14,276 nt of DNA from Paracoccaceae bacterium. Lineage in GTDB: Bacteria; Pseudomonadota; Alphaproteobacteria; Rhodobacterales; Rhodobacteraceae. Every line of letters begins with the position of its first letter. Positions within the stretch are counted from its first letter, which is position 1. Position numbers and translations under genes: made by a program. The stretch lies in contig JALWJU010000368.1 of assembly GCA_026997055.1 (NCBI GenBank), positions 1 through 14,276 on the forward strand, given 5' to 3'. Shown in pieces: positions 13,633 through 14,276 of this stretch. A model generated the notes under the pieces. That model had not been told where the DNA came from. It was given only the letters and a program-made list of their open reading frames with translations, and ran no database searches.

Positions 13633-13681
13633 CGATTTTTCGCAGAAAAATCGTGCCTCCGGCGGGAGTATTTTCGGAAAG
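13633..13681. repeat. Two-hairpin intergenic repeat element, Rhodobacterales type
   Basis: Immediately after the pdxJ stop, CGATTTTTC (13633-13641) and GAAAAATCG (13645-13653) form a perfect 9-bp stem with a 3-base loop. It is followed by CTCC/GGAG (13657-13660 and 13665-13668), then TATTTT (13669-13674) and CGGAAAGATG. This arrangement (short AT-rich palindrome, then GCCTCCGGCGGGAGTATTTT) is one I recall occurring many times between genes of Rhodobacterales. The second hairpin with its T-run could act as a terminator for pdxJ. Confidence 0.65.
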
Positions 13682-13697
13682 ATGAAAGGGAAGTGAA

Positions 13698-14159
13698 GTG
13701 AATATGAGGCTTGTTCTTGCATTACTTGGCACGCTCATCGCCCTGCCGGTACAGGCGCAGCAGGTGCGCGAATGCGACTGGCATGCTTCCGCCTGGAACC
13801 TGGCCGAGCCGTGGGAGGAAAATACCCGCACCTTTGCCAATGGTGCGGTGCGGCTGGCACTTCTCGACACGATCGAACCGGCAGCGGCACCCTTCCATCT
13901 GCTTCTGCTCTCGCCCCCCCATGACGAGCTTGGCGCACGCCAGTGCCGGATTGTGTCCTTCCAGGACGACCTGGGCTTTGGCGATATCGGCTTTGCCAGT
14001 CTCAGCGCATCCTATGACCCGGCCATCGGGCTGATCTTCGAGGTGCCGGCGACAATCTATCTGCCGGAGGAAAATTTCGCCAATCCGTCGCTGTTGCGCA
14101 TCACGCTCAACCAGGCCACCGGCGCGGTCGGCACACAGGTATATCCGGGGGCGGAATGA
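13698..14159 (+). CDS. Small secreted/periplasmic protein of unknown function (153 aa)
   Basis: I do not recognise a family. The N-terminus is a classical Sec signal peptide: M-R, a hydrophobic core L-V-L-A-L-L-G-T-L-I-A-L, then P-V-Q-A before Q-Q (cleavage likely after residue 20). The mature part is about 133 residues, probably beta-rich, with two cysteines (C26 and C83) that could form a disulfide in the periplasm. Two starts are possible: GTG 13698, with AGGG seven bases upstream, or ATG 13704, two codons later but 13 bases from the same AGGG. Spacing favours GTG. The stop overlaps the acpS start (ATGA), so the gene is co-translated with acpS. A role in lipid metabolism would be guesswork. 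Confidence 0.77.
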   Translation: MNMRLVLALLGTLIALPVQAQQVRECDWHASAWNLAEPWEENTRTFANGAVRLALLDTIEPAAAPFHLLLLSPPHDELGARQCRIVSFQDDLGFGDIGFASLSASYDPAIGLIFEVPATIYLPEENFANPSLLRITLNQATGAVGTQVYPGAE

Positions 14160-14276
14160 TCCTCGGGATCGGTACGGATCTGGCCAATATCGAGCGCATC
14201 GAAGGCGTGCTCGAGCGCCACGGCGCGCGCTTCCGCAATCGGGTCTTTACCGAGGCCGAACAGGCGAAAGCCGAGC
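14156..14276 (+). CDS. acpS: Holo-[acyl-carrier-protein] synthase, N-terminal part
   Basis: These first 40 codons of AcpS run off the right edge. The enzyme transfers 4'-phosphopantetheine from CoA to apo-acyl carrier protein, activating fatty acid synthesis. The start M-I-L-G-I-G-T-D-L-A-N-I-E-R-I contains the Mg-binding Asp (D8) in the G-T-D motif. R-V-F-T-E-A-E-Q (about 29-36) is the second family motif. The start codon overlaps the preceding stop (ATGA). The only other family starting similarly would be other AcpS-type phosphopantetheinyl transferases. Proximity to pdxJ and rsh is usual in proteobacteria. Confidence 0.95.
   Translation, partial: MILGIGTDLANIERIEGVLERHGARFRNRVFTEAEQAKAE

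Noticed and set aside
1..14276. tRNA, rRNA, CRISPR, insertion sequence, prophage or defence-island signatures
   Set aside because: No cloverleaf with conserved T-loop, no spaced direct-repeat array, no transposase or integrase motif, and no compositional break were seen across the window.

Overview
The window is high-GC, densely packed bacterial chromosome. Gene content, protein sequences and gene order point to an alphaproteobacterium of the order Rhodobacterales (Paracoccaceae/Roseobacter relatives). The main evidence is the run folK - rpoZ - rsh - DUF2062 - pdxJ - (periplasmic protein) - acpS and the formate dehydrogenase locus with its DUF3305/DUF3306 partners. I see no transposase, integrase, tRNA, rRNA, CRISPR array or other sign of a mobile island.

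Region 1 (1-5458) is a respiratory formate dehydrogenase locus. Reading leftwards on the minus strand are DUF3305, DUF3306, a TorD-type chaperone, a 61-residue twin-arginine (Tat) 'formate dehydrogenase region' protein, and the molybdopterin catalytic subunit FdhA, which runs off the left edge. FdhA has an N-terminal Tat signal, four [4Fe-4S] cysteines and cysteine (not selenocysteine) at the catalytic position. Two successive ATGA overlaps couple DUF3305, DUF3306 and torD. Divergently, on the plus strand, lies a 653-residue cytoplasmic polyferredoxin with four ferredoxin-like motifs, an HdrA-like but degenerate nucleotide-binding segment, and a C-terminal CxxC...CxxC module. The 304-bp gap between the two divergent units carries two notable inverted repeats.

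Region 2 (5459-8041) holds a gene-free stretch with a probable terminator and a 77-residue three-helix membrane protein on the plus strand. Convergent to it is a minus-strand operon ispH -> SAM methyltransferase -> rnhA, with overlapping genes.

Region 3 (8079-14276) starts with a minus-strand NYN-domain (LabA/DUF88-like) protein that ends at a clear intrinsic terminator. Divergent from it is the plus-strand housekeeping series: folK (folate), rpoZ (RNA polymerase omega), rsh (ppGpp synthetase/hydrolase), a DUF2062 membrane protein, pdxJ (vitamin B6), a small secreted protein and the start of acpS (holo-ACP synthase). A two-hairpin intergenic element of a type I recall from many Rhodobacterales genomes separates pdxJ from the secreted-protein gene.

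Most of the window is ordinary core genome. The least understood parts are the formate dehydrogenase accessory proteins (the polyferredoxin, DUF3305, DUF3306 and the tiny Tat protein), the divergent control region, and the dispersed-type repeat. I found no convincing new defence, mobile or RNA system.
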